From assembly GCA_017447625.1 (NCBI GenBank), contig JAFSNB010000018.1, positions 1-39,578 on the forward strand: DNA of 39,578 nucleotides, read 5' to 3'. Source of the DNA: Bacteroidaceae bacterium. GTDB taxonomy: Bacteria; Bacteroidota; Bacteroidia; Bacteroidales; Bacteroidaceae. The position numbers were made by a program, and so were the translations under genes. This document shows positions 24,238 through 32,349 of the stretch, in pieces (the stretch's first letter is position 1; the number at the start of each line of letters is the position of its first letter). Below the pieces are notes generated by a model. The model saw only the letters and a program-made list of their open reading frames with translations, made no database searches and had not been told where the DNA came from.

Positions 24238-25872
24238 ATGAAAAAGACAGCTATTATCATTGCCGCAATGGTGGCCTCGGTGCAGGCTTACGCAGGCGGT
24301 TATCTCACAAACACAAACCAGAACGCAGCTTTCGGCCGCAATCTCTCTCAGGAGGCAAAGATTGATATCACCTCCACCTATGCTAATCCGGCCGGTATTG
24401 CTTTCCTGAATAAGGGATGGCACTTCGCCCTTTCAAATCAGAGTGCGTTCCAGACACGAACCGTTGAATCTACGTTCGGCGACAATCTGTTTGCCCTCGG
24501 AACCGTGAATGGCATAAAGAATCAAGGTGGAACAAAGACCTTCAAGGGAAAGGCCACAGCCCCGCTGATTCCTTCGTTTGATCTCGCATACGTACAGGAC
24601 CGTTGGAGTGTTGCCTTGCATTTTGCCATCAGCGGCGGCGGCGGTAAATGTACGTTCGACGACGGTCTGGGCTCGTTCGAGAGCCAGGTGGCTATGTTGC
24701 CCGCTCTTGCAAACGCCTTACAGCCCGGTTCTGCCACAGGTTATTCCTTCGACACATATATGAAAGGCCGCCAGTATTACTTCGGAACCCAGGTTATGGG
24801 TACGTTCAAGGTGACAAACAACCTCAGTTTGGCTGCCGGAGTTCGCATGGTAAACGCCAGTTGCGCCTACGATGGTTATGTGAAGAATATTGGTCTTGAG
24901 GTCGGTGGACAGATGGTTCCGGCTGCTCAGCTGCTTACGGCTGCCGGTCTTGGCGAAATGGCTCCTATGGTTGCCGACCGTGTTCTTGACTGCACGCAGA
25001 GCGGCACAGGCTTCACCCCGATTGTCGGCATCGACTGGAAGATAAACGAGCATTGGAATATAGCCGCCAAATATGAGTTCATGACAGCTCTTCGTCTGAA
25101 GAACAGCACAGCCTCTGTCAAGAACGAAGACGGCTCCGTGACTGAGCTGAACGCCGGTCTGAGCGAGTATAGTGATGGTACGAAGATTGATGCCTATATC
25201 CCCGCTATCCTCATGCTGGGTGTCGAGTACAGCCCCATCAAGGCCGTGCGTCTGAATGCAGGCGGTCACATCTTCTTCGACAAGCAGGCTACGCAGCACT
25301 CCAACCGTCATGAGAAGCTGGACGGTCCGGGTTGGGAGATTCTGGCAGGCGCAGAGTGGGATATCAACAAGGTTGTGACCGTAAGTGCCGGTTGGCAGAA
25401 TACCAGCTACGGTTTGGGTAAGAACAGCGAGTTCATCACAGACATGAGCTTCGTCACGAACTCCAACTCCATCGGCGTCGGCGCACGTATTCACGTAAGC
25501 AAGAAGGTGGCTCTGGACATCTCTTATTTCAAGACCCTATACACCCACTACAAGCGCGAGCAGCCCGACTACAACCACGTGAAGGAGACTATGGCCGCAA
25601 AGGTCGCTCCTATGGGTGAGGCTCTGGCTAATGCCCAGTCTGCTCTTACAGCAGCTTACGCCAACCCCGAACTGCAGGCCGGAATCCAAGCTGGTGATCC
25701 CACCGCACTGGCTCAGAAGGGTTATCTTGATCAGCAGGCAGCAACTTTACAGCAGAAAGCTCAGATGCTTCAGAGCGTTCAAACAAGTATGGCTGATTTC
25801 AACACCGCTGGCTCAGACAACTTCACCCGCACAAACGATGTGATTGGTATAGGCGTGGTGCTGGACTTCTAA
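24238..25872 (+). CDS. OmpP1/FadL-type outer membrane transport protein
   Basis: This 544-residue barrel protein has a signal peptide (MKKTAIIIAAMVASVQAYA). The N-terminal hatch-like start GGYLTNTNQNAAFGRNLSQEAKIDITSTYANPAG is diagnostic of PF03349 (NPAG motif). It ends in IGIGVVLDF with terminal Phe. FadL proteins pass hydrophobic compounds such as long-chain fatty acids or aromatics across the outer membrane by lateral diffusion. An unusual feature is an insertion of roughly 80 residues shortly before the last strand (about 440-525), rich in Ala, Gln and Leu and likely helical or coiled. The gene stands alone, with its own promoter and repeat DNA behind it. Confidence 0.85.
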   Translation: MKKTAIIIAAMVASVQAYAGGYLTNTNQNAAFGRNLSQEAKIDITSTYANPAGIAFLNKGWHFALSNQSAFQTRTVESTFGDNLFALGTVNGIKNQGGTKTFKGKATAPLIPSFDLAYVQDRWSVALHFAISGGGGKCTFDDGLGSFESQVAMLPALANALQPGSATGYSFDTYMKGRQYYFGTQVMGTFKVTNNLSLAAGVRMVNASCAYDGYVKNIGLEVGGQMVPAAQLLTAAGLGEMAPMVADRVLDCTQSGTGFTPIVGIDWKINEHWNIAAKYEFMTALRLKNSTASVKNEDGSVTELNAGLSEYSDGTKIDAYIPAILMLGVEYSPIKAVRLNAGGHIFFDKQATQHSNRHEKLDGPGWEILAGAEWDINKVVTVSAGWQNTSYGLGKNSEFITDMSFVTNSNSIGVGARIHVSKKVALDISYFKTLYTHYKREQPDYNHVKETMAAKVAPMGEALANAQSALTAAYANPELQAGIQAGDPTALAQKGYLDQQAATLQQKAQMLQSVQTSMADFNTAGSDNFTRTNDVIGIGVVLDF

Positions 25873-25885
25873 TAAATACGCAACT

Positions 25886-26077
25886 GATTATTCGAATTAA
25901 ACGAATTATTCCTCTTAATAACAACGGATTACACGGATTTAACGGATTAAAATCAATGCATAAAGCATAATAATCGGGCTTCGCGCCAGCCTATAATTGT
26001 CAGATTCGTATAATCCGTTGAGTTAACAAACATCGCGCAGCTAAATCCGTAAAATCCGTGAAATTCGTAGTTTAAAT
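25886..26077. repeat. Nonamer-repeat hairpin element, locus 1 (between convergent genes)
   Basis: Left arm: 9-base units CGAATTATT, CGAATTAAA, CGAATTATT, then ACGGATTAC, ACGGATTTA, ACGGATT (to about 25950). Right arm (about 26042-26071): AAATCCGTA, AAATCCGTG, AAATTCGTA, the reverse complement of the left-arm pattern. CTTCGCGCCAGCCTATA lies between. It can fold as a large imperfect hairpin and lies between the ends of the FadL and HsdR-N-like genes. Confidence 0.8.
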
Positions 26078-26079
26078 AA

Positions 26080-26502
26080 TCACAGATCCTCGTAGAAAGG
26101 GATATCCGTGAGGAATTCATACGTCTGCTGTTCGAGATTCACTCGGCAGCAGACGATTTGTTCTCCGTTGCAGATGACGAGGTATCTGACGCGCAGAACT
26201 ATATTGTAGCGGCAAATCTGGTCGAATACGCGCTGTGTAAGCGCCACAGAGGGCCGTTTGTATTCGATAATCATCTGCGGGAGGCCGTCTTTGCCCAGAA
26301 GCACCGTGTCGCAGCGCTTTGAAAGCCCGTTGAGCGTGATGGACACTTCGTTGCCCAAGAGGGCGGCGGGGTAGTGGCGTTCGTGAATCAGGAAATACAC
26401 GAACTTCTGCCTCACCTCCTCCTCGGGAGTTAGGGCTACAAATCGCTTGCGAAGTGGGTCAAACACCTCCAGTCTGTCCTTTTCCTTGCGTTTTCCGCTC
26501 AT
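26080..26502 (-). CDS. HsdR N-terminal-domain-like protein (PD-(D/E)XK fold)
   Basis: This 140-residue protein matches the type I restriction R-subunit N-terminal family (HSDR_N_2): an initial EEEVRQKFVYFLIHERHYP helix, then the nuclease core with Asp in KRCDTVLLGKDG and the E-x-K pair in IIEYKRP. A later helix has TQRVFDQICRYN. Stand-alone copies, without helicase or methylase, are frequent in Bacteroidetes and their role is unknown; this is not evidence of a restriction system. It is divergent from the AMP nucleosidase gene (66 bases between start codons). Confidence 0.8.
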   Translation of the reverse strand: MSGKRKEKDRLEVFDPLRKRFVALTPEEEVRQKFVYFLIHERHYPAALLGNEVSITLNGLSKRCDTVLLGKDGLPQMIIEYKRPSVALTQRVFDQICRYNIVLRVRYLVICNGEQIVCCRVNLEQQTYEFLTDIPFYEDL

Positions 26503-26540
26503 TTTTTCCGTTTTCCTTTGCTCCTAACGGGCATTTGTAC

Positions 26541-26548
26541 TATATTTG
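26541..26548 (+). promoter_or_regulatory. sigma-ABfr promoter for the AMP nucleosidase gene
   Basis: TATATTTG followed by CGCC, with a -33-like TTTG at 26517-26520, 20 bases upstream. It lies inside a longer frame opening at 26518 and fixes the start at 26569. Confidence 0.75.
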
Positions 26549-26568
26549 CGCCACAAAAGTACAGAATT

Positions 26569-27351
26569 ATGCTGAAAACGAAACAAGAAATCGTAGAAAA
26601 TTGGCTTCCGAGATACACAAATCATCCTCTGGAAGACTTCGGAAACTATGTCCTGCTGACCAATTTCAACAACTACGTGGATATCTTCTGCGAACAGTTC
26701 GGAGTGGAAAAGCCGCCATATGACGCGAATATGCGAATGGCAACGGCCGACGGCATCACCATCATCAATTTCGGTATGGGATCGCCCAACGCAGCCATCA
26801 TTATGGACCTTCTTTCTGCCCTGAAAGACCTCAAAGCCTGCCTGTTTCTGGGCAAATGTGGAGGCATTTCGCACAAGGCGCAGATGGGAGATTTGATTCT
26901 GCCGCTTGCGGGCATTCGCGGCGAGGGAACGTCCAACGACTATTATCCGGCCGAAGTGCCCGCTCTGCCTGCGTTCATGCTCCAGCGAGCCGTCTCGTCA
27001 GCCATTCGCGACGCGGGAATGGACTACTGGACAGGCACCGTTTATACCACTAACCGCCGCATCTGGGAGCACGATGACAAATTCAAGGAATATCTGCGCA
27101 GCACGCGTGCTATGGCTGTGGATATGGAGACGGCCACCCTCTTCACCTGCGGTTTCGCCAATCATATTCCTACGGGCGCCCTGCTGCTCGTGAGCGATAA
27201 TCCGATGACTCCGGACGGCGTGAAAACGGCCAGCAGCGACCAGCGTGTGACCTCGAATTACGTGACCAGTCACGTTCTAATCGGCATCCAGGCGCTGTGG
27301 AAAATCAAGAAGTCGGATAAGACAGTCCGTCATCTGAAATACGATTGGTAG
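26569..27351 (+). CDS. amn: AMP nucleosidase (Bacteroidetes type)
   Basis: AMP nucleosidase cleaves AMP to adenine and ribose 5-phosphate. With the ATG at 26569 the protein has 260 residues and belongs to the PNP/UDP phosphorylase superfamily. Visible motifs are INFGMGSPNAA (phosphate/ribose pocket), LGKCGGIS, the MAVDMETATLF ribose-binding segment and LLLVSDNPM with the base-contacting Asp. The short form without the extra N-terminal domain of E. coli Amn is the one found in Bacteroidetes. The gene is followed after 116 bases of repeat DNA by holA. Confidence 0.85.
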   Translation: MLKTKQEIVENWLPRYTNHPLEDFGNYVLLTNFNNYVDIFCEQFGVEKPPYDANMRMATADGITIINFGMGSPNAAIIMDLLSALKDLKACLFLGKCGGISHKAQMGDLILPLAGIRGEGTSNDYYPAEVPALPAFMLQRAVSSAIRDAGMDYWTGTVYTTNRRIWEHDDKFKEYLRSTRAMAVDMETATLFTCGFANHIPTGALLLVSDNPMTPDGVKTASSDQRVTSNYVTSHVLIGIQALWKIKKSDKTVRHLKYDW

Positions 27352-27352
27352 T

Positions 27353-27401
27353 AATGGATAATGTACAATGTACAATGTAAAATGTAAAATGTAAAATGCG
27401 C
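27353..27401. repeat. Heptamer tandem repeat, seven units (AATGTAN type)
   Basis: AATGGAT, AATGTAC, AATGTAC, AATGTAA, AATGTAA, AATGTAA and AATGCGC follow without gaps, starting two bases after the AMP nucleosidase gene. Confidence 0.9.
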
Positions 27402-27461
27402 AGCCCATTATGCATTATGAATTGTGAATTATGACGTACTGATGAGCATAGTCGAATAATT
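27398..27461. repeat. Composite dispersed repeat, copy B (leader of holA)
   Basis: GCGCAGCCCATTAT is followed by the 19-bp module GCATTATGAATTGTGAATT (27412-27430). The 35-bp module (27427-27461) overlaps it by a few bases. Both modules recur, reordered, at 11178-11240. It ends 6 bases before the holA ATG. Confidence 0.85.
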
Positions 27462-27467
27462 GATTTA

Positions 27468-28490
27468 ATGGCCAAAAAACAGGGTATTACATACGAGGAA
27501 ATCGTGCGCCAGGTGCGTGCAGGAGACTTCAAACCCATCTATTATCTGATGGGAGAGGAGCCCTATTATATCGACCGTCTGGCGGATTTTATCGTGGATA
27601 ATGCTCTGAAAGAGGAAGAAAAGGACTTCAATCTCACCGTTCTCTACGGTTCTCAGACCGATGGCGGAGAGGTCGTAAATGCCGCCAAACGCTATCCTAT
27701 GATGGCTGATCGGCAGGTCGTTCTCGTGCGTGAAGCGCAGGGTTTGGACGGTCGCGAAGCGCTCGCTTTCTATGCCCAGAAACCTATGCCTTCGACCATT
27801 CTTATTCTCTGCCACAAGAACGGAACGCTGGATATGCGCACGAAAATGGCCCAAGAAATAGCCCGCGTAGGCCTCGTTTTTGAGTCAAAAAAGCTCTTCG
27901 ACTCACAATTGCCCGCTTTTGTGCAGAATTATCTGCGTCGCAAAGGCCACGAAATTCAGCCAAACGCGTGCTATCTGCTCTGCGATTACATTGGCGCGGA
28001 TCTCAACCGTTTGGCGCACGAATTGGATAAATTGATTCTTGCGATGCCAGAAGAGCAAAAAATGGTCACTCCGCAGGACATCGAGGACAATATCGGAATC
28101 AGCAAAGACTACAACGCATTCGAGCTTGTGGCGGCGTTGGGGGAGAAGAATCTCCAGAAGGCGATGCGTATCGTAAAATACTTTGACAGCAATCCGAAAA
28201 ACTTCGCTTTGCAGCCGACATTGGTTACGGTGTTCAATTTTTTCTCTAACCTCATGTTGGCATACTATTCTCCTGTGAAGACAGAGGAGGGTATAGCAGC
28301 CTGGGTTGACCAGACCACCTGGCAGGTTCGTCGCAATATAATGCCTGCTCTCCGTTTGTATAAGGCAGGCAAAGTCTTCCAGATTCTATCCGAAATTCGC
28401 CGCGTAGATGGAGCGTCGAAGGGAGTAGGAGGGGAAAGAACGAGCGACGGCGACCTGTTGAAAGAGCTTGTTTTCTTCATTTTGCATTGA
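27468..28490 (+). CDS. holA: DNA polymerase III subunit delta
   Basis: Delta is the clamp-loader subunit that opens the beta sliding clamp. The 340-residue protein is of usual length. The start MAKKQGITYEEIVRQVRAGDFKPIYYLMGEEPYYIDRL matches the PF06144 N-terminal region, with the degenerate P-loop position at YLMGEEPY. Domain II (about 140-210) has the YLLCDYIGADLNRLAHELDKL helix. Domain III continues to the C-terminus. The ATG at 27468 lies directly after a dispersed repeat, and no separate promoter is visible, so transcription probably comes from the AMP nucleosidase promoter. Confidence 0.93.
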   Translation: MAKKQGITYEEIVRQVRAGDFKPIYYLMGEEPYYIDRLADFIVDNALKEEEKDFNLTVLYGSQTDGGEVVNAAKRYPMMADRQVVLVREAQGLDGREALAFYAQKPMPSTILILCHKNGTLDMRTKMAQEIARVGLVFESKKLFDSQLPAFVQNYLRRKGHEIQPNACYLLCDYIGADLNRLAHELDKLILAMPEEQKMVTPQDIEDNIGISKDYNAFELVAALGEKNLQKAMRIVKYFDSNPKNFALQPTLVTVFNFFSNLMLAYYSPVKTEEGIAAWVDQTTWQVRRNIMPALRLYKAGKVFQILSEIRRVDGASKGVGGERTSDGDLLKELVFFILH

Positions 28491-29249
28491 TTTTGCTCTA
28501 TTTTGCCCGAAAAATCGGACAAGAATTTTGTATATCTTTCCTTTGTGTTTCAGCACGTTCCGAGGATTTTCACCTCGTGAGAATCGCGTAAAATCAACTG
28601 TTTCGGCCCAATTCCTGAATATGGCCCAAATGCTCAAATCTCGCAGAATAGGGTAGATTTTGGTTTATAAAACTAAAAATTCTGATTTATCTTGCAGAAT
28701 TGTAATTTATAAATCAAAACAAATAGTTGCAAAACAATTTAATAAATTAAAATTAGGAAGATAAACAAACATGTATTTAGAATTATAAATCTAAATACCA
28801 ATTTGTAAATTTAGGGTTTACATTGATAAAATGAATAATTCATTCATTAAAGTAAATTTTGCTTAACTCATACACAATCAATAAAATAATTGCGCATTTA
28901 TGCTAAATTCACCTATTAAACATGTATAATAATATGAATACAGCGCATAAGATGCTTAACAGTTATACAAAATGCCATTTATAGTGCTCTGTATCTTAGT
29001 GGTTAGGTATATTTAAGTTAAATAATTCAGTTTAACGATTTAGTAAATGCAATCAGTGTTTTGATTTACAATTTAGAATTATAGACCGATGTTGATTTAC
29101 AATTATAATTTTAGATTTCAAAACATAAACTTTTATCTTTTGCAACATTTTCTTTTAATAAAATTTGGTCGGTTGAATTCTTTTTTATTTCTTTGCACCG
29201 CCAAAGGGAGCCAAATTAGACTTTTGAAGGCATATCAGACACCTTAAAT
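28491..29249. other. Gene-free interval, mostly strongly A+T-rich
   Basis: No convincing gene lies between holA and the XRE gene. The first ~165 bases (to about 28655) have ordinary composition and are open on both strands, including a CGAGG-N7-CCTCG hairpin near 28561-28577. From about 28660 to 29170 the DNA is extremely A+T-rich (28681-28800 holds only 23 G or C in 120). It contains repeated TTTATAAATC-like and GATTTACAATT words, the latter twice at 29062-29075 and 29092-29105. I see no DnaA boxes, RNA gene or IS. Confidence 0.6.
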
Positions 29250-29744
29250 ATGAAAGATCGTATTCTCCAGTTGATGCAAAGAGAGCAGATGGCACAGAAA
29301 GAATTTGCCGTCTTTATCGGAGTATCTCCTTCTACGATGTCTAACATTTTGAATGGGAAGTCTGAAGTCAGTCAGAAGGTCATCAGTTGCATACACCAGC
29401 GCTACCCCAAAATCAGCATCCCTTGGCTCATGTTTGGCGAGGGCGAGATGTTCCTCAGCGACAAAGCAGCGGCTTCTGAACCCTCAGCGGAGGGCAAAGA
29501 TCTGTTCAGCGATGTAGCCGAAACGACAGAATCCGCAGTTCATGGCACTCAGGACATACACCCTAAGTCGGCCGATAGCGAACTGACTGAACGCACTTCT
29601 GGAGCAGCTCAGACCGGCCAGACGCCCTCTCATAAGATAATAGAAACAATAAAATATATAGACAAACCACAAAAATTCATCACTGAGATTCGTATTTTCT
29701 ATAGCGATGGAACCTACGAGTCTTTCCAGCGTAATGAAACATAA
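29250..29744 (+). CDS. XRE-family (Cro/CI helix-turn-helix) regulator
   Basis: The 164-residue protein has residues 1-62 forming an HTH_3/XRE DNA-binding domain: MKDRILQLMQREQMAQKEFA (helices 1-2) and VSPSTMSNILNGKSEVSQKV (recognition helix). The motif IPWLMFGEGEMF closes the domain. A polar, disordered linker rich in Ser/Glu/Thr (about 72-135) leads to a small C-terminal segment KFITEIRIFYSDGTYESF, a pattern recurrent in Bacteroidetes regulators of this type. Its target is unknown; the repeated words in the A+T-rich DNA upstream are candidates for autoregulation. A hairpin terminator follows. Confidence 0.85.
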   Translation: MKDRILQLMQREQMAQKEFAVFIGVSPSTMSNILNGKSEVSQKVISCIHQRYPKISIPWLMFGEGEMFLSDKAAASEPSAEGKDLFSDVAETTESAVHGTQDIHPKSADSELTERTSGAAQTGQTPSHKIIETIKYIDKPQKFITEIRIFYSDGTYESFQRNET

Positions 29745-29827
29745 ATATACCTTATATCATATATCGCTTTTACCCAAAAAAGTAGGCCGTGTGTTTTTCT
29801 CTACTCCTTATTTTTCTTAGCACGGTC

Positions 29828-29867
29828 AAAAGGGGCTTCCATCCGAGACGGATCGAGGTCCCCTTTT
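29828..29867 (+). terminator. Terminator after the XRE gene
   Basis: AAAAGGGG ... ATCCG at 29828-29845 pairs with CGGAT ... CCCCTTTT at 29849-29866, with an internal bulge, followed by T residues. Confidence 0.75.
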
Positions 29868-29883
29868 TAACGCAATCAAAAAT

Positions 29884-29919
29884 AAATCGTAAATAGTAAA
29901 TCTTTAAATCGTAAATCAT
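29884..29919. repeat. Heptamer block (AAATCGT type) in the pyrK leader
   Basis: AAATCGT, AAATAGT, AAATCTT, then after one extra T AAATCGT and AAATCAT. The array ends 4 bases before the pyrK ATG. Confidence 0.75.
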
Positions 29920-29923
29920 CATA

Positions 29924-30760
29924 ATGAATACGAAGAAACATATTCTGGATTTGAGCGTGGCGCAAGTGCGCGAGCTTAGCGCAGGCTACGTGGAGATACA
30001 TCTCAGAGCGGCCGACGGCAAGATGCCGGAGATGCTCCCTGGGCAGTTTGTGCAGGTGCGTGTGGACGGTTCGCCGGAGACGTTTCTGCGCCGCCCTATC
30101 AGCGTGAATCTGCTGACTCGCACAGGCGCTGAAGGGGGGGCTTGCTGCGATGCTACAGGCAACGACGGAGCTGCCGACGAGCTGTGGCTGCTGGTTCACG
30201 CCGTAGGAGACGGAACGAGGGCTCTGGCGCGTCTGCAGGCGGGCGATACACTGAATATCGTGGGGCCTCTGGGCAACGGCTTCACGCTGCCTGCGGAGGG
30301 AGCTGACGCCCGTCCGCTTCTGGTGGGTGGTGGAGTCGGCACGGCACCGCTGCTTTTCCTCGGTCAGGAGCTGGCTGCGCGCGGCGTCCGTCCTACGTTC
30401 CTGCTTGGGGGTAGGAGAGAGGCCGACATCATGCAGCTGGAGCATTTCCGCCGTTTTGGAGATGTGGCGCTAACCACCGAGGACGGTTCTGCCGGCGAGC
30501 GCGGTTTTGTCACCCAGCACAGCCTGTGGCGCGACGCCGCCTACACTCAGATTTACACCTGCGGCCCCAAGCTGATGATGGTGAATGTGGCCCGTATGGC
30601 GCGCGAGCGTGGCATCCCCTGTGAGGTCAGTCTGGAGAACATGATGGCGTGCGGCCTCGGAGCCTGCCTCTGCTGCGTGGAGAACACAGTTGACGGCCAC
30701 GTCTGCGTCTGCACCGAAGGGCCTGTGTTCGACGCAAAGAGATTGAACATTGACCATTGA
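29924..30760 (+). CDS. pyrK: Dihydroorotate dehydrogenase B electron-transfer subunit
   Basis: PyrK passes electrons from dihydroorotate dehydrogenase PyrD (class 1B) to NAD+. The 278-residue protein has an FAD-binding barrel with RRPISV near residue 56 and an NAD-binding fold with LLVGGGVGTAPLL near residue 126. The C-terminal [2Fe-2S] loop has C243-x4-C248-x2-C251-x11-C263. It is of normal length, followed after 176 bases of repeats by pyrD. The last codons (NIDH) and stop lie in a CATTGAC heptamer array. Confidence 0.93.
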   Translation: MNTKKHILDLSVAQVRELSAGYVEIHLRAADGKMPEMLPGQFVQVRVDGSPETFLRRPISVNLLTRTGAEGGACCDATGNDGAADELWLLVHAVGDGTRALARLQAGDTLNIVGPLGNGFTLPAEGADARPLLVGGGVGTAPLLFLGQELAARGVRPTFLLGGRREADIMQLEHFRRFGDVALTTEDGSAGERGFVTQHSLWRDAAYTQIYTCGPKLMMVNVARMARERGIPCEVSLENMMACGLGACLCCVENTVDGHVCVCTEGPVFDAKRLNIDH

Positions 30761-30775
30761 CCATTGAACATTGGG
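30748..30775. repeat. Heptamer tandem repeat (CATTGAN, four units) containing the pyrK stop codon
   Basis: CATTGAC, CATTGAC, CATTGAA and CATTGGG are contiguous. The pyrK stop TGA (30758-30760) is inside the second unit. Confidence 0.9.
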
Positions 30776-30794
30776 CAGGCTGCTATCAATTAAC

Positions 30795-30925
30795 AAACAA
30801 CGGATTTCACGGATTAAACGGATTTAAACCACTAATTATATCATATATCACGAATTATTAACCCTTAAAAACTCCCCTTGTCCTCATTTCGTTCCCTCCC
30901 TACAAGGGAGGGCGGGGGGAGAGTC
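30795..30925. repeat. Nonamer repeat locus 2 and C/G-rich hairpin between pyrK and pyrD
   Basis: CAACGGATTTCACGGATTAA-type 9-base units lie at 30798-30826, with a further CGAATTATT at 30851. CCCTCCCT-ACA-AGGGAGGG at 30894-30912 is a perfect hairpin followed by a G run, related in composition to the C/G palindromes elsewhere. No promoter element was recognised here. Confidence 0.7.
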
Positions 30926-30936
30926 CTAATCAAGTC

Positions 30937-31845
30937 ATGTCCTCACTCACAACACATATAGGCGCATTGACGCTGAAGAATCCAGTAATGACGGCCTCCG
31001 GAACATTCGGGTACGGCCTGGAATTTGAAGACCTCGTGGATCTGACCCGCATCGGCGGCATCATCGTGAAGGGAACCACTCTGGAACCGCGCCAGGGAAA
31101 CCCCTATCCGCGTATGGCGGAGACGGCTCACGGTATGCTCAACTGCGTGGGCCTGCAAAACAAGGGCGTGGATTATTTCTGCAAGCATATCTACCCGCAA
31201 ATCAAGGATATAGACTCGCAGTTTGTGGTTAATGTAAGCGGCTCATCGCCTGAGACTTACGCCGAATGTGCGGCGCGTGTGGCCGAGCTGGAACGCATCG
31301 AGGCCATCGAACTGAACATCTCCTGTCCGAATGTGCGGCAGGGCGGAATGGCGTTCGGCACCACCTGCGCCGGAGCCGCTTCTGTGGTCAAGGCCGTGCG
31401 GGCAGTCTATCCCAAGACGCTCATTGTGAAGCTCTCCCCTAACGTTACGGATATCACGGAGATTGCGCGTGCGGTCGAGGCGGAGGGTGCAGATGCCGTG
31501 AGTCTGATAAACACTCTGATGGGAATGGCCATCGATGCCGAGCGGCAGCGTCCTGTGCTGAGCATCAAGACGGGCGGTCTGTCCGGTCCGGCCGTGAAGC
31601 CCGTGGCTCTACGTATGGTTTGGCAGGTGTTCGAGGCGGTGCAGATTCCAATTGTCGGCCTGGGCGGCATCATGAACGCTACAGACGCAGTGGAGTTCCT
31701 TCTGGCCGGCGCCCGTGCGGTGGAAATCGGCACAGCCAACTTCATCGATCCCGCCGTCACTGTTAAGGTCGTGGATGGCATCAACGAATACCTCGACCGT
31801 CACAACTGTGCCAGCGTGGAGGACATCATCGGCGCAGCCCATTGA
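30937..31845 (+). CDS. pyrD: Dihydroorotate dehydrogenase, catalytic subunit (class 1B)
   Basis: This enzyme oxidises dihydroorotate to orotate in pyrimidine synthesis. The 302-residue FMN barrel shows [10 protein letters not shown] near 18-27, [12 protein letters not shown], and [13 protein letters not shown] with the catalytic base Cys130 (Cys marks the class 1 enzymes). [10 protein letters not shown] and GLGGI are FMN phosphate loops. Class 1B is inferred from the adjacent pyrK. The stop codon lies in a CATTGAC heptamer. Confidence 0.95.
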   Translation: MSSLTTHIGALTLKNPVMTASGTFGYGLEFEDLVDLTRIGGIIVKGTTLEPRQGNPYPRMAETAHGMLNCVGLQNKGVDYFCKHIYPQIKDIDSQFVVNVSGSSPETYAECAARVAELERIEAIELNISCPNVRQGGMAFGTTCAGAASVVKAVRAVYPKTLIVKLSPNVTDITEIARAVEAEGADAVSLINTLMGMAIDAERQRPVLSIKTGGLSGPAVKPVALRMVWQVFEAVQIPIVGLGGIMNATDAVEFLLAGARAVEIGTANFIDPAVTVKVVDGINEYLDRHNCASVEDIIGAAH

Positions 31846-31881
31846 CCATTGCCCATTGATCATTGACAATTGAACATTGGG
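31840..31881. repeat. Heptamer tandem repeat (CATTGAN, six units) containing the pyrD stop codon
   Basis: CATTGAC, CATTGCC, CATTGAT, CATTGAC, AATTGAA and CATTGGG are contiguous. The pyrD stop TGA (31843-31845) is in the first unit. Confidence 0.9.
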
Positions 31882-31937
31882 CGGACTGCAAACGACATAC
31901 GCAACGAGATTTGTCGAAGACCCACGAGGAACGCAGT

Positions 31938-32346
31938 AATTATTCGAATTGTACGAATAAGCGAGAGCAGATGAAAGCTTGCTTTCGATATGCCGAGCGA
32001 GAGTACAATCAACGAAGTTAATTAAACGAATTATTTCTCTTAATAACAACGGATTACACGGATTTAGCGGATTTTTTTCGCTTAGCAACAACGAATTATT
32101 CGAATTAAACGAATTATTTATCTTAACAACAACGGATTACACGAATTTAGCGGATTGCCAGCCTATATTCGTTAAATTCGTCAAATTCGTGTTCGAAAAA
32201 AAAGCATCGCGCCAGCCTAATTCGTATAATTCGTGTTCGAAAAAAAAGCATCGCGCCAGCCTATATTCGTACAATTCTTCAGATTCGTGTTCAGAAAAAT
32301 AATCATCGCGTAGCCTATTCCGTAAAATCCGTGAAATCCGTTGTTT
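31938..32346. repeat. Nonamer-repeat locus 3 with embedded hairpins and a 36-bp direct repeat
   Basis: This ~410-bp gene-free block lies between the ends of pyrD and the convergent channel gene. It contains repeated CGAATTATT/CGAATTAAA and ACGGATTAC/ACGGATTTA units and a hairpin around GAAAGC-TT-GCTTTC (31974-31987) flanked by GAGCGAG-like words. A perfect 36-bp direct repeat sits at 32184-32219 and 32228-32263 (TTCGTGTTCG, eight A, GCATCGCGCCAGCCTA), with a degenerate third copy near 32284-32318. The reverse-complement arm AATCCGTGAAATCCGTTG ends the block. Confidence 0.85.
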
Positions 32347-32349
32347 GTT

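Noticed and set aside
26080-26502. Type I restriction-modification system
   Set aside because: Only an HsdR-N-like domain is present; no helicase, methylase or specificity gene nearby.
28979-29020. tRNA-like segment (TAGTGGTTAGG resembles a D-arm)
   Set aside because: No matching acceptor, anticodon or T-arm can be folded around it.
28660-29249. Replication origin
   Set aside because: A+T-rich, but no DnaA-box clusters and no dnaA/dnaN neighbours.
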